Below the pieces are notes generated by a model, which worked only from the letters and a program-made list of their open reading frames with translations, ran no database searches and was not told where the DNA came from. From Micromonospora sonchi (lineage in GTDB: Bacteria > Actinomycetota > Actinomycetes > Mycobacteriales > Micromonosporaceae): a stretch of DNA of 64,000 bases. The stretch spans positions 1 through 64,000 of the forward strand of contig NZ_BMNB01000014.1 of assembly GCF_014646235.1 (NCBI RefSeq). The letters run 5' to 3'. Positions 17,051 through 25,617 of the stretch are shown here, one piece after another. How positions within the stretch are numbered: the stretch's first letter is position 1; the number at the start of each line of letters is the position of its first letter. The position numbers and the translations under genes were made by a program.

Positions 17051-18012
17051 ACTTCCTCCTCCAGGAGCCGGTCCCAGTCGGCGAGGAAACGGTCGAGGCC
17101 GTAGCGTTCGCGGGCGGCGCCGCGGGCACGCGCGCCCGCCCGCCGCGCCCGGTCCGGTTCGGCGACGAGCCGACCGGCGGCCGCCAGCAGGGCGTCGACC
17201 CGGGTGGACAGGGCACCGGCGTCGGGCGGCACCGCCATCACCGCCTCGGTGGTGGCCAGCGCCACCACCGGCATGCCCATGCTCATCGCCTCGATCAGAC
17301 TCAGCCCCAGCGAGGTCCACCGGCACAGGTGCAGGTACGCCCGCCGCCTGGCCAGCTCGGCGTGCATCCGATGCTGTGGCACGTCGTCGTGGCTGGTCAG
17401 CCGGTCGGCGGGCAGCCCGAGCCGCTCGGCGAGCCCGGCCACCTTCAGGCCGAAGACGTCCAGCGGGGCGATCTCGGCGAACCGGGGCAGCAGATCGGTG
17501 CCGGTGACCCGCCACCGGCGTACCGGCTCGTTGATCACCACGGCCAGCCGGTCCAGCTCGCCGGTGTAGGCCACCGCCGGCGGCACGATGCCGTGGTCGA
17601 CGACGGTGGTCCGGGTCGAGCCGGTGTCCCAGAAGAGTTCGTTGAACGCGGTCACGTGGGCGATGAGCAGGTCGTCCCGGTCGGCCATGGGGTGGCGGCT
17701 GTGCGGGACGTCCCCGTCCTTCGGGGTGTTGTGCTCCACGTAGATCGCCGGCAGGTCGCGGCCCGGGCGGCGGCCGAGCCACTCGGCGGCCAGGTCGATC
17801 TCCTCGGGCCGTTGCAGGATGGCCACGTCGACCTCGGCGCTGCGCAGCTGCTCGGGGCTGATCTCGGCCGCGCTCTCCGGCCAGGTGTAGGTGCGCGCGC
17901 GACCGAGGCCGTACGGGCCCCGGTCCGGGGTGGCCGGCACCAGGTAGCGGTGCTTGCCGTGCACGAACGAGGTGGTCCAGGAGCCGTGCACGTGCCAGAG
18001 CAGAATGTTCAT
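17041..18012 (-). CDS. Glycosyltransferase, GT4-like
   Basis: Second GT-B type transferase of the operon (323 aa), starting MNILLWHVHGSWTTSFVHG. Rather diverged: the first domain is short, with YVEHNTPKDGDVPHSRHP near 105, and the second domain has LHLCRWTSLGLSLIEAMSMGMPVVAL near 235, which aligns with the EX7E donor region (one Glu clear in SLIEAM). The HGSW/HGKH cluster at the N-terminus recurs in actinobacterial homologues next to heptose genes (my recollection). ATG 18012 overlaps the upstream fusion gene by four bases (ATGA) and its end overlaps the GT4 gene by ten. Confidence 0.8.
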   Translation of the reverse strand: MNILLWHVHGSWTTSFVHGKHRYLVPATPDRGPYGLGRARTYTWPESAAEISPEQLRSAEVDVAILQRPEEIDLAAEWLGRRPGRDLPAIYVEHNTPKDGDVPHSRHPMADRDDLLIAHVTAFNELFWDTGSTRTTVVDHGIVPPAVAYTGELDRLAVVINEPVRRWRVTGTDLLPRFAEIAPLDVFGLKVAGLAERLGLPADRLTSHDDVPQHRMHAELARRRAYLHLCRWTSLGLSLIEAMSMGMPVVALATTEAVMAVPPDAGALSTRVDALLAAAGRLVAEPDRARRAGARARGAARERYGLDRFLADWDRLLEEEVCA

Positions 18013-19829
18013 CGCTTCCTCCCACCACCGGCGGGCACCAGCGACGCGGTCCGCGACACCGTGCCGAGCAGCGCCGCCGGGCGACGTGCCGGTGGTACGC
18101 CCAGCAGCCGCAGGGCGTCGAGCACCGTGTCCGGCTCGACGCCGCTGAGGCAGGGGTGGCCGGGCACCGGGCAGTGCGCGGCACGGGTGTCGCGGCAGGC
18201 GGCCGTGGCGTCGCCCAGGCGTACCGTCGGCACCCGCCACGGTCCCCACTGCCCGAACGGGACGGTCGGGGCGAAGAGGCTGACCACCGGCACGCCGTGC
18301 GCGGCGGCCAGGTGCGCCGGGCCGGTGTTGCCGACCACCACCGCGCCAGCGGCGGCCACCACCGCGGAGAGTTCGGCCAGTCCGGTACCGCCGCCCAGGT
18401 CCACGGCGTGCCGTCCGGCGACCCGGGCGGTCAGCTCCCGCTCCTGCGGGCCACCGGTGACCACCACGCGGTGCCCGGCCGCGGCCAACCGCCGGGCGAT
18501 CCGTTCGGCCACCTCCGGTGGGCAGCCCCGGGCCTGCACGGCCGACCCGGGATGCAGCATCACGTACCCCGGTTCACCCGCCTCGGCGGGCGGCGGCGGC
18601 ACCGGACGCAGCCGAAGGCACGGCTCGTCACCGTCGGGCAGCGCGTAGCCGGCGGCGGCGGCCAGGGACAGGGCGCGTTCGGCCTCGGGAACTCCGGCCG
18701 GCACCCGGTGCCGGACGTCCAGCAGGCTCCCCGGGTAGTCGTCGCTGATCGCGGCGATCCGCGCGACACCGGCCATCCGCAGCAGCAGCGCCAGCGGCAA
18801 CGGCGACTGGTGGAACGAGGTGAAGACGACCGCCTCGTCGGCGGCGACGGCGGCGAGCCGGGTGGTCAGCGCGGCCAGCCGAGCCGGATCGACCGGCTCG
18901 GGCACCGGGTCGATCCACGGCAGCGCGTGCTCGACCACCTCGTCGACGCCGGGCAGCAGTTCGGCGGCGGCCCGGCCGCGCGGGCCGCAGAGCAGCACCA
19001 CCCGGTCCGCCCCGGCCGCGACCGCCCGGATGCCCGGCCCGGTCACCAGCACGTCTCCCGCCGAGTCCGACCGCACCACCAGCACCGTGCGCCGCCCGCC
19101 GCCACGGGCCCCGGCAGCGGTACGGGCCGATGCGTGGGCGGCGGCGGTCGGGCGGATCGACGTATCGCCGGTGACCGGACGGCCCCCGGCCCGGACCTCG
19201 TCGGGGGGCGCCGGGGCCGGTCGCAGCGCGTCCCGACGGCGCAGCAGTTCCGCGACCGCGGACGACAGGTCGCCGGCCACCCAGGGCGCGGCGGCGATCT
19301 CCTCGGCCCGGGTCACCGGCGTCGGCACCAGCAGGCCTGCGGCACCGGCGGCCAGCGCGGCCGTGACGTCGCGTCCGATGTCGCCGATCAGGACGCAGCG
19401 GGCGGGCACGGTGCCCAGCGCGGCGGCGGCGGCGTGCACCAGGCCCGGCGCCGGCTTACGGCAGGCACAGCCGTCCCCGTCGTCGTGCGGGCACACCTGC
19501 CAGGAGTCGAACGGGCCGAGCAGGGCCTGGATCCGGCGGTGCACCCGATCCAGTTGCCGCTCGGTGAACAGGCCCCGGGCGAGTCCGGACTGGTTGGTCA
19601 CCACCGCGAGCTTGAATCCGGCCGCGCGCAGCCGGTCCAGGGCGGCGCGCGCCCCCGGCATCGGGCGTACCTTGTCCGGATCGCCGTTGTACGGCACGTC
19701 CTCGACCAGGGTGCCGTCCCGGTCCAGCAGGACCGCGTCGAACAGGGCGGGCCCCGGCCCGGCCCGGCCGGCAGCGGCCAGCACCCCGGCTGACCTGCGA
19801 TGATCCGGCTCCCCATGGTCCTGTCGCAC
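18009..19829 (-). CDS. Fusion of GmhB-type heptose-bisphosphatase and GT9 glycosyltransferase
   Basis: 606-residue two-domain protein, first gene of the operon. Residues about 28-200 are a HAD phosphatase of the GmhB/histidinol-phosphatase group: nucleophile pair D36-x-D38 in LLDRDGTL, TNQSG at 78-82, and the structural zinc loop with Cys113, His115, Cys121 and Cys123. A Pro/Ala/Gly-rich linker (about 200-246) leads to a GT9 domain from 247 (VLVVRSDSAGDVLVTGPGIRAV, MLHPGSAVQARG near 430, GNTGPAHLAAAHGVPVVSLFAP near 525). It would dephosphorylate heptose-1,7-bisphosphate and transfer the heptose in one polypeptide. GTG 19829 taken as start; GTG 19784 is an alternative and loses no domain. Confidence 0.85.
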   Translation of the reverse strand: MRQDHGEPDHRRSAGVLAAAGRAGPGPALFDAVLLDRDGTLVEDVPYNGDPDKVRPMPGARAALDRLRAAGFKLAVVTNQSGLARGLFTERQLDRVHRRIQALLGPFDSWQVCPHDDGDGCACRKPAPGLVHAAAAALGTVPARCVLIGDIGRDVTAALAAGAAGLLVPTPVTRAEEIAAAPWVAGDLSSAVAELLRRRDALRPAPAPPDEVRAGGRPVTGDTSIRPTAAAHASARTAAGARGGGRRTVLVVRSDSAGDVLVTGPGIRAVAAGADRVVLLCGPRGRAAAELLPGVDEVVEHALPWIDPVPEPVDPARLAALTTRLAAVAADEAVVFTSFHQSPLPLALLLRMAGVARIAAISDDYPGSLLDVRHRVPAGVPEAERALSLAAAAGYALPDGDEPCLRLRPVPPPPAEAGEPGYVMLHPGSAVQARGCPPEVAERIARRLAAAGHRVVVTGGPQERELTARVAGRHAVDLGGGTGLAELSAVVAAAGAVVVGNTGPAHLAAAHGVPVVSLFAPTVPFGQWGPWRVPTVRLGDATAACRDTRAAHCPVPGHPCLSGVEPDTVLDALRLLGVPPARRPAALLGTVSRTASLVPAGGGRKR

Positions 19830-20043
19830 GGGCGGCGGGTTCCCGGCGCCCGGGGGGTGTAAACGTCGGCCGCGGCGCGGTGGACGCCGAGCGCGCCGGC
19901 ACCCGCCGGACGCCGCCGCGGGTGGCCTTACCCACGGCCCCGGAGAAGCTAACCCGCCCGGCGGTCAGCCGAGCTGACGGCGAGGGTGTCTGCTGCTGGC
20001 GTGTCAGCGTTGTTTAGTGCTCTGTGGGGTGCAGTGTGGTCGG

Positions 20044-20157
20044 GTGAATTTGAAGGAGTGGGCGGCATCTCAGGGCGTCGGGTATGCGACTGCGCGGCGG
20101 CAGTCTGCGGCTGGGAAGCTTCCTGTTCCCACGTATCGTCTTCGCCTGCGGGGATGA
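20044..20157 (+). pseudogene. tnpA: Truncated IS607-type TnpA (HTH only)
   Basis: GTG 20044 opens a 37-codon frame starting VNLKEWAASQGVGYATARR and continuing QSAAGKLPVPTYRL before TGA. This is the N-terminal MerR-like DNA-binding helix-turn-helix of IS607 serine transposases, which normally runs about 200 residues. The whole catalytic serine-recombinase domain is missing; a deletion has joined the HTH to the sequence just before tnpB. The preserved start and ribosome region mean a DNA-binding peptide could still be made. Confidence 0.75.
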
Positions 20158-20163
20158 CCCGGC

Positions 20164-21045
20164 GTGAAGGCAATTCAGGCGTATCGTTACGCGTTGGACC
20201 TCACACCGGCGCAGGAGCGTGCGGCGCTGGCCCACGCCGGGGCGGCTCGGGTTGCCCATAACTGGGCGCTGGCCCGGGTGGCGGCGGTGATGAACCAGCG
20301 CGCGGCCGAACGTACCTACGGGGTCGCCGACGCGGATCTGACGCCTGCGATCGGTTGGTCGCTGCCGGCGCTGCGGAAGGCGTGGAACGCCCCGAAGGAC
20401 GAGGCCGCGCCGTGGTGGCGGGAGTGCTCGAAGGAGGCGTTCAACACCGGCCTGGACGCTCTCGCCCGAGCACTGAAGAACTGGTCCGACTCCCGCACCG
20501 GAAAGCGGGCTGGCCGGCCGGTCGGGTTTCCTCGGTTCAAGTCGCGTCGCCGTAGCGTGCCGAGTGTGCGGTTCACCACCGGACCGATCCGGGTGGAGCC
20601 GGACCGTAAGCATGTCGTGCTGCCCCGGCTGGGTCGGTTGAAGCTGCACGGCTTCGGCGAGCTACGCCGCCAACTGGCGTACAAAACGCAATGGAACGGT
20701 GGCCGGCTGATCGTGGCCGACCGCTGGTACCCGTCCAGCAAGACCTGCTCAGGCTGTGGCGCGGTGAAAACCAAGCTCGCCCTGTCCGAGCGCACCTACA
20801 CCTGCACCACCTGCGGCATGGTCCTCGACCGCGACCTCAACGCCGCACGCAACCTCGCCGCACTGGCGACTGGAGTGGACACCGCCGGGAGTGGCCCGGT
20901 GACTGGACGTGGAGCCGACCGTAAGACCCGCCCCGGCGGGCAGGTGGCTACGAAGCGTCAACCCGGCACGGCGATCGCCGATCAGACCGGGACCGTCCCA
21001 CCGCAAGGTAGGACTACTGATCACGTGCTCGCTAGAGCACACTGA
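20164..21045 (+). pseudogene. tnpB: TnpB with internal deletion of the RuvC core
   Basis: IS607-type TnpB, the RNA-guided nuclease of IS605/IS607 elements, here 293 aa instead of about 400-450. The N-terminal half is intact (MKAIQAYRYALDLTPAQERA to PRLGRLKLH, residue about 160), and the C-terminus keeps the zinc ribbon (CSGCG ... CTTCG) and the third RuvC Asp in DRDLNAARNL. The intervening segment that holds RuvC-I (GVDLG) and RuvC-II (EDLNV) is gone: KLHGFGELRRQL joins the two sides directly in frame. The protein is therefore predicted to lack cleavage. GTG 20164 start follows the tnpA remnant by 6 bases. The 3' end of the gene is where the guide (omega) RNA of such elements is normally made. 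Confidence 0.8.
21025..21040 (+). repeat. Right-end hairpin of the IS607-type element
   Basis: GTGCTC-gcta-GAGCAC overlaps the tnpB stop region. It resembles the stem-loop at the right end of TnpB elements, next to where the omega RNA guide would begin. Confidence 0.5.
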
Positions 21046-21127
21046 AAAGTAACGGGAGCCATTTCCCCCCGGAAGGGACAACTGGCTACGCTCTGGGGGA
21101 CCCTGTCCGCCGACCGAGGATGTCCCC

Positions 21128-21895
21128 ATGATCGAACCCGTCCAGTTGCCCTCGCCCTGGCGGGACGTACGGCTGACCGTCGTGGTGCCGACGTACAACG
21201 AGGCGGGCAACCTGCCGGTGCTGGTCGAGCGGCTGCTCGCCCTCCCCCTGCCCGGCCTGAAGGTACTGGTCGCCGACGACAACTCCCCGGACGGCACCGG
21301 CGAGGTCGCCGACAAGCTCGCGATCGAGCACCCCGAGCGCGTCGAGGTGGTGCACCGGCCGGGCAAGGAGGGCCTCGGCCGGGCGTACGTGGACGGAATC
21401 AGCCGGGCCCTCGACGGCGGGGCCGAGTACGTGGCACAGATGGACGCCGACCTGTCCCACCCGGCGGAGGCACTGCCGGGCATGCTCGGCGCCCTGCTCT
21501 CCACCCAGGCCGGGGTGGTCATCGGCTCGCGGTACGTCCCCGGTGGCGAGTTGGACGAGAACTGGCCGCTCTACCGGCGGGCCCTCAGCGGCTGGGCGAA
21601 CCTCTACGTGCACACCCTGCTGCGGGTGCGGATCCGGGACCTGACCGCCGGTTTCAAGATCTGGCAGGCCGACGCGCTGCGCGACATCGGGCTGGAGCGG
21701 GTCCAGTCCAACGGCTACAGCTTCCAGGTCGAGATGCACTACCTCGCCACCAAGCTGGGGCACACCATCCTCGAGGTGCCGATCCGGTTCGAGGAGCGCC
21801 GCGACGGGGCCTCCAAGATGACCACCGCCACGAAGATCGAGAGCGCGCTGATGCCGTTCAAGCTCCGGACCCGGCACCGCAACGTCGAAGGCTGA
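21128..21895 (+). CDS. Polyprenol-phosphate mannosyltransferase (GT2)
   Basis: GT2 enzyme (255 aa) of the dolichol-phosphate-mannose synthase type (Ppm1/DPM1 catalytic domain): transfers mannose from GDP-mannose to polyprenyl phosphate at the inner face of the membrane, feeding lipoglycan synthesis and protein O-mannosylation. Motifs: VVVPTYNEAGNLPVLVERL near residue 18, ADDNSPDGTGEVADKL near 50, the metal-binding QMDADLSHP near 105, and GSRYVPGG near 140. No membrane helix, as in the catalytic part of split Ppm1 systems; the acyltransferase partner is not in this window. ATG 21128 has GAGGA 6 bases upstream. Confidence 0.9.
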   Translation: MIEPVQLPSPWRDVRLTVVVPTYNEAGNLPVLVERLLALPLPGLKVLVADDNSPDGTGEVADKLAIEHPERVEVVHRPGKEGLGRAYVDGISRALDGGAEYVAQMDADLSHPAEALPGMLGALLSTQAGVVIGSRYVPGGELDENWPLYRRALSGWANLYVHTLLRVRIRDLTAGFKIWQADALRDIGLERVQSNGYSFQVEMHYLATKLGHTILEVPIRFEERRDGASKMTTATKIESALMPFKLRTRHRNVEG

Positions 21896-21903
21896 ATCCC
21901 GCT

Positions 21904-23517
21904 TCAGCGGTAGATGGCGTGCTGCGCGGCGGCCACCGCCCGGTGGTAGACCTCGCCGGTGAGGGCCCGGTCACGGGCCAGCGCGGCCCGGGCCGCGTTC
22001 GCTCCCGGCGCGCCGTGCACCCCGCCGCCCGGATGCGCCGACGCGCTGGCCAGAAAGAGCCGGTCCACCGGCGTGTCGGCGCGGCCCAGGCCGGGGATCG
22101 GGCGCAGGAACAACTGTTGGTACGGCGCGGCGGTGCCGCCGCCGAGGGCGCCGCCGACCAGGCTGGGGTTCTCCTGTTCCAACTCGGCCGGGCCGGCCAC
22201 GTGCCGACCCACGACCAGGCTCCGGAACCCGGGCGCGGCGGCCTCCAGCACCGCCTCCATCCGCTCGACGTGCCCGGCGATCTCCTCGGCCCGCCAGTGG
22301 CGCCGGAACGGTAGGTGGGTGTATGACCAGAGCGACTCGGTGCCCGGCGGGGAGTGGCTCGGATCGGCCACCGACATCTGCCCGAGCAGCAGGAAGGGGT
22401 CACGCGGCAACTCGCCGCGGGCCAGCGCGGCGGCGTAGCCGGTGAGCCCGGCGAGATCCGCGCCGAGGTGCACGGTGCCGGCCGTGGCCAGTTGCGGGTT
22501 ACGCCACGGCATCGGCGCGGACAGCGCCCAGTCGACCTTCACCGTCGAGCCGTCCCAGCGGAAGTGCTCCAGGTCGGCGACCAGCCGGGGCGGCAGCGCC
22601 GCCGCGCCGACCAGGTCCAGGTAGAGCGCGGGCGCCGGCACGTCGGCCAGTACCGCCCGACGGGCCCGCCACAGCCCACCGTCGACCGTGCGTACGCCCA
22701 TCGCCCGGCCCTGGGCGACCAGCACCCGGTCCACCCGGGCGCCGTAGTGGATCCGGCCACCCCGCTCGGTCAGCCGGGCCACCAGGGCATCGGTGATCCG
22801 CTGTGCCCCGCCGACCGGCACCGGCCAACCGACCTGCTGGCCGAGCATGACCAGCAGCCATCCGTACAGCCCGGAGCCGGCTTCCTCGGGCGACAGGTCG
22901 GTGTGCAGGGCGCAGCCGGCCATCAGCACCGGGCCGCCCGCACCGGCGAACAGTTCCGCGCCGAGGCGGCGTACCGGCAGCACCATCCGCCGGGCCAGCC
23001 GCAACCCGCCGCCGACGCGCAGCCGGCGCAGCAGCCGCAGGCCGCCGCGCACCGGCGGGAACGGGGTGGTGATCAGTTCGATCAGCGGCCCGGCGATCTG
23101 CCGCCACTGTTCGTACGCGGCCAACCAGCGCTGGCCGTCGCCGGGCGCGAACGTCTCCAGCGAGGCCGCGGTGACCGCCGGGTCGCGGTTGAGCAGCGCC
23201 GCACGGCCGTCGGGGAACAGGTGGGCCAGCACGTCGGGGGCGTGCCGCCAGGCGAGCCCGTGCCGGTCCAGCCCGAGCCCGCGCAGCACCGGCGAAACGT
23301 AGCCGAGCGGGTAGAAGGAGCTGTAGAGGTCGCTGAGGTAGCCGGGCGCGGTCACCTCGGCGGAGCGCACCGCGCCACCCGCGACTCCGGTCGCCTCCAG
23401 CACCACCACGTCCCAGCCCGCGTCGGTGAGCAGGTTCGCGGCGACGAGGCCGTTGTGTCCGGCGCCCACGACCACGGCGTCGGCCCGACCGGAACCGGAA
23501 GAACCCCGCGAGATCAC
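21904..23517 (-). CDS. FAD-dependent oxidoreductase (CrtI/phytoene desaturase-like)
   Basis: NAD(P)/FAD-dependent amine-oxidase-fold protein (537 aa). The dinucleotide motif VVGAGHNGLVAANLLTDAG is at residues about 15-33 and the C-terminal flavin signature region GGGVHGAPGANAARAAL is near 500. This group is the broad COG1233 family, similar to phytoene desaturase and to animal PYROXD2; no carotenoid genes are near, so a carotenoid role is not supported. Divergent from an aldehyde dehydrogenase across 70 bases. It ends 8 bases from the convergent mannosyltransferase gene. Confidence 0.85.
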   Translation of the reverse strand: MISRGSSGSGRADAVVVGAGHNGLVAANLLTDAGWDVVVLEATGVAGGAVRSAEVTAPGYLSDLYSSFYPLGYVSPVLRGLGLDRHGLAWRHAPDVLAHLFPDGRAALLNRDPAVTAASLETFAPGDGQRWLAAYEQWRQIAGPLIELITTPFPPVRGGLRLLRRLRVGGGLRLARRMVLPVRRLGAELFAGAGGPVLMAGCALHTDLSPEEAGSGLYGWLLVMLGQQVGWPVPVGGAQRITDALVARLTERGGRIHYGARVDRVLVAQGRAMGVRTVDGGLWRARRAVLADVPAPALYLDLVGAAALPPRLVADLEHFRWDGSTVKVDWALSAPMPWRNPQLATAGTVHLGADLAGLTGYAAALARGELPRDPFLLLGQMSVADPSHSPPGTESLWSYTHLPFRRHWRAEEIAGHVERMEAVLEAAAPGFRSLVVGRHVAGPAELEQENPSLVGGALGGGTAAPYQQLFLRPIPGLGRADTPVDRLFLASASAHPGGGVHGAPGANAARAALARDRALTGEVYHRAVAAAQHAIYR

Positions 23518-23587
23518 TCAAGGACGCTACCCCGGCGGCGACCCGGCCGAAACGTTTGTCCGCTGCGGGCCGGGGCATCCACCGCCC

Positions 23588-25021
23588 ATGTACACGGTTG
23601 CGCAGCTGATCGGGGGCGTGTGGGGGGCCGGCGGCGAGGCCGGTGAACTGGTGGTGCACGACCCGGCCGACGACAGCCCGGTGACCCGCGCGCCGATGGC
23701 GACGGCCGACGAGGTGGGCAAGGCGGTGGCGGCGGCCCGCGACACGGCGGCGCAATGGGCGGGTACCGCCGCGGCCGAGCGGGCCGCCGCGCTGCACCGG
23801 GCCGCCGACGCGGTCGCCGAGGCCGCCGACGAACTCGCCCGCGCCACCACCGCGGAGATGGGCAAGCCCCTCGCCGACGCTCGTGGCGGGGTCGAGACCG
23901 GCATCGCCACCCTGCGGCAGTACGCCGAACTCGCCCCGGTCCGGGGCGGACGCACCCTGCACGGCAATTCCGCCGCGCTCGACTTCATGGCGCCGCAGCC
24001 ACGTGGCGTGGCCGCCGTCATCACCCCGTGGAACGATCCGGTCGCCGTCTCGTGCGGGCTGCTCGGCGCGGCCCTGGTCACCGGGAACGTGGTGGTGCAC
24101 AAGCCGAGCGAGCGGGCCCCGGCCACCGGCTGGTTGCTGGCCCGCGCGCTCGATTCCGCGCTGCCGGCGGGGGTGCTGTCGCTGGTTACCGGCGGACCCG
24201 ACACCGGTGCGGCGCTCGCCGCCGCCGAGGTGGACGTGGTGGCGCAGGTGGGTGCCACCGCCACCGGCCGGGCGATCGCCGCCGCCGCTGCCACGACCGG
24301 CGCGAAGGTGCTGCTGGAGAACGGCGGCAGCGACCCGTTGGTCGTGGACGCCGACGTCGACCCGGTCTGGGCCGCCGCGCAGGCGGCCCAGGGCGCGTTC
24401 GCCAACGCGGGGCAGATCTGCGTGGCGGTGGAGCGGATCTACGTCCACCGGGACATCGCCGAGGACTTCGTGGCCGCGCTGGTGGACCGGGCCACCGCGC
24501 TGCGGGTCGGGCCCGGACGGGACCCGGGCACCGAGTTGGGTCCGCTGGTCGACCGCCGCCACCGCGACGGGGTGCACGGGCAGGTCACCGCGGCGGTGGC
24601 CCAGGGCGCGCGGATCCTCGTCGGCGGCACGCTCCCCGACGGCCCGGGAGCCTTCTACCCGGCGACCGTGATGGACGACTGTCGGCACGACATGGCGCTG
24701 GTCCGGGAGGAGACCTTCGGTCCGGTCGCGCCCGTGGTGGTGGTCGACTCGTTCAGCGAGGCGCTGCGCTGCGCGGCCGACTCGCCGTACGGGCTGGCCG
24801 CGACGGTGCTGACCGCCTCGATGAGCCACGCCCAACGGGCCTGGCGGGAACTTCCGGTCGGCACGGTCAAGATCAACGCGGTCTTCGGTGGCGCCCCGGC
24901 CGGTGCTGCCCATCCACGCGGCGCCAGCGGCCAGGGCTTCGGTTACGGCCCAGAGCTGCTCGACGAGTTCACCGCCGTGAAGGCGGTGCACATCGAGGCA
25001 CCCGGCGGCGGCCACTGGTGA
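23588..25021 (+). CDS. NAD(P)-dependent aldehyde dehydrogenase family protein
   Basis: Aldehyde dehydrogenase (477 aa) starting MYTVAQLIGGVWGAG. The fold motifs are present: AAVITPWNDPVAVSCG (near 140), VVVHKPSERAP (165), the general base Glu in LLENGGSDPLVVDAD (near 240), and the catalytic Cys in FANAGQICVAVERIYV (near 275). The base motif reads LENGG rather than the usual LELGG. Substrate not predictable. Divergent from the FAD oxidoreductase. ATG 23588 is used; upstream codons in the same frame overlap the divergent gene. Confidence 0.88.
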   Translation: MYTVAQLIGGVWGAGGEAGELVVHDPADDSPVTRAPMATADEVGKAVAAARDTAAQWAGTAAAERAAALHRAADAVAEAADELARATTAEMGKPLADARGGVETGIATLRQYAELAPVRGGRTLHGNSAALDFMAPQPRGVAAVITPWNDPVAVSCGLLGAALVTGNVVVHKPSERAPATGWLLARALDSALPAGVLSLVTGGPDTGAALAAAEVDVVAQVGATATGRAIAAAAATTGAKVLLENGGSDPLVVDADVDPVWAAAQAAQGAFANAGQICVAVERIYVHRDIAEDFVAALVDRATALRVGPGRDPGTELGPLVDRRHRDGVHGQVTAAVAQGARILVGGTLPDGPGAFYPATVMDDCRHDMALVREETFGPVAPVVVVDSFSEALRCAADSPYGLAATVLTASMSHAQRAWRELPVGTVKINAVFGGAPAGAAHPRGASGQGFGYGPELLDEFTAVKAVHIEAPGGGHW

Positions 25022-25096
25022 GCCGGCGTACCGCGCCGGTGGGGATGGCGCATCCACACCCCCAGGCACTCGGGCCTGAACCGCGCAGTACCGTGT

Positions 25097-25127
25097 GGGC
25101 CCCTGATCCGGAGCGGATCAGGGGCCC
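25097..25127. terminator. Strong bidirectional hairpin terminator
   Basis: GGGCCCCTGATCCG-gag-CGGATCAGGGGCCC: a perfect 14-bp stem with a 3-base loop between the convergent aldehyde dehydrogenase and ChaB genes. Confidence 0.7.
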
Positions 25128-25143
25128 AGGGGTCGACGGCGAG

Positions 25144-25545
25144 TCAGTCGCCGCGGGCCTTGCGGGTCTGCCGGTCGTTGGCCTTCTGGATGGCCTTGAC
25201 CAGTTCCGGCTTGGACATGCTCGATCGCCCCCGCACGTCCAGCTCGCGGGCGACCTCCATGAGGTGCGCCTTGGGGGCGTTCGCGTCGACACCGCCGGCG
25301 GTGGGCGCCCGTCGCGCCGGGCCGCCGCCCGCGGCCTGCGGATCACTCGGCCCCGAGCGGCCCTTGGGCTCCCAGTGGTCGCCGACCTTCTCGAACTTGT
25401 GCTTGACGGCAGCGAACGCGGTCCGGTGCGCCCGCTCCCCCTCGCCGTACGTCTCGACCGCGGAATCGTGCGTCTTCTCCCAGGTACGCTGGGCCTTCTC
25501 CGGGGAGCGCCGCAGCGTGCTGGGTAGTACCTCGCGCCCGGGCAT
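25144..25545 (-). CDS. ChaB-family protein with SAP/Rho-N-like tail
   Basis: 133-residue soluble protein. The first 65 residues are a ChaB domain (REVLPSTLRRSPEKAQRTW, then HRTAFAAVKHKFEKVGDHW), and the last 45 (NAPKAHLMEVARELDVRGRSSMSKPELVKAI, abridged MEVARELDVRGRSSMSK) form a SAP/Rho-N-type nucleic-acid-binding helix pair; a flexible Pro/Ala linker joins them. ChaB proteins are small regulators named from cation transport, but actinobacterial ones are of unknown role and often stress-induced. ATG 25545 follows GGAGG by 7 bases. A SigB-type promoter pattern lies 38 bases upstream, back to back with one for brkB. Confidence 0.85.
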   Translation of the reverse strand: MPGREVLPSTLRRSPEKAQRTWEKTHDSAVETYGEGERAHRTAFAAVKHKFEKVGDHWEPKGRSGPSDPQAAGGGPARRAPTAGGVDANAPKAHLMEVARELDVRGRSSMSKPELVKAIQKANDRQTRKARGD

Positions 25546-25582
25546 CTCGATCCTCCTCCGTGTGCGAGCGATTCCCTCTGGC

Positions 25583-25607
25583 GTTCCCACCGGCGTCGCC
25601 GCCAAAC
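25583..25607 (-). promoter_or_regulatory. SigB-type promoter candidate for chaB-like gene
   Basis: Minus strand GTTT (25607-25604), 15-base spacer, GGGAAC (25588-25583), 38 bases before the ChaB start. Fits the actinobacterial SigB pattern GNNT-N14-16-GGGTAC/T with one -10 variation. Confidence 0.5.
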
Positions 25608-25617
25608 CCGTGGGCCG

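Larger units (their letters stand above)
20017..21050 (+). mobile_element. Decayed IS607-family element
   Basis: A relic with the IS607 gene order: serine-recombinase tnpA fragment, then tnpB. A GTGCTC motif at 20017-20022 and a hairpin GTGCTC-gcta-GAGCAC at 21025-21040 mark approximate ends; IS607 elements have no terminal inverted repeats, so limits are estimates. Both genes carry deletions that remove catalytic parts, so it cannot move by itself. The gap from 19830 to the tnpA fragment shows no other gene and probably contains the promoter of the minus-strand heptose operon. Confidence 0.7.

Noticed and set aside
20164..21045. Active RNA-guided TnpB nuclease
   Set aside because: RuvC-I and RuvC-II regions are missing; only the zinc ribbon and the last Asp remain.
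20164..21045. Established TldR-type repressor
   Set aside because: A single internal deletion with a tnpA relic fits simple decay, and no conserved neighbour or guide RNA is shown; kept only as a possibility.
21904..23517. Carotenoid phytoene desaturase
   Set aside because: The fold matches, but no phytoene synthase or other carotenoid gene is nearby and the wider COG1233 family has other members.
22499..25069. 856-codon minus-strand frame over the aldehyde dehydrogenase
   Set aside because: It is antisense to a motif-complete aldehyde dehydrogenase and then runs out of frame through the FAD oxidoreductase; no domain appears in it.
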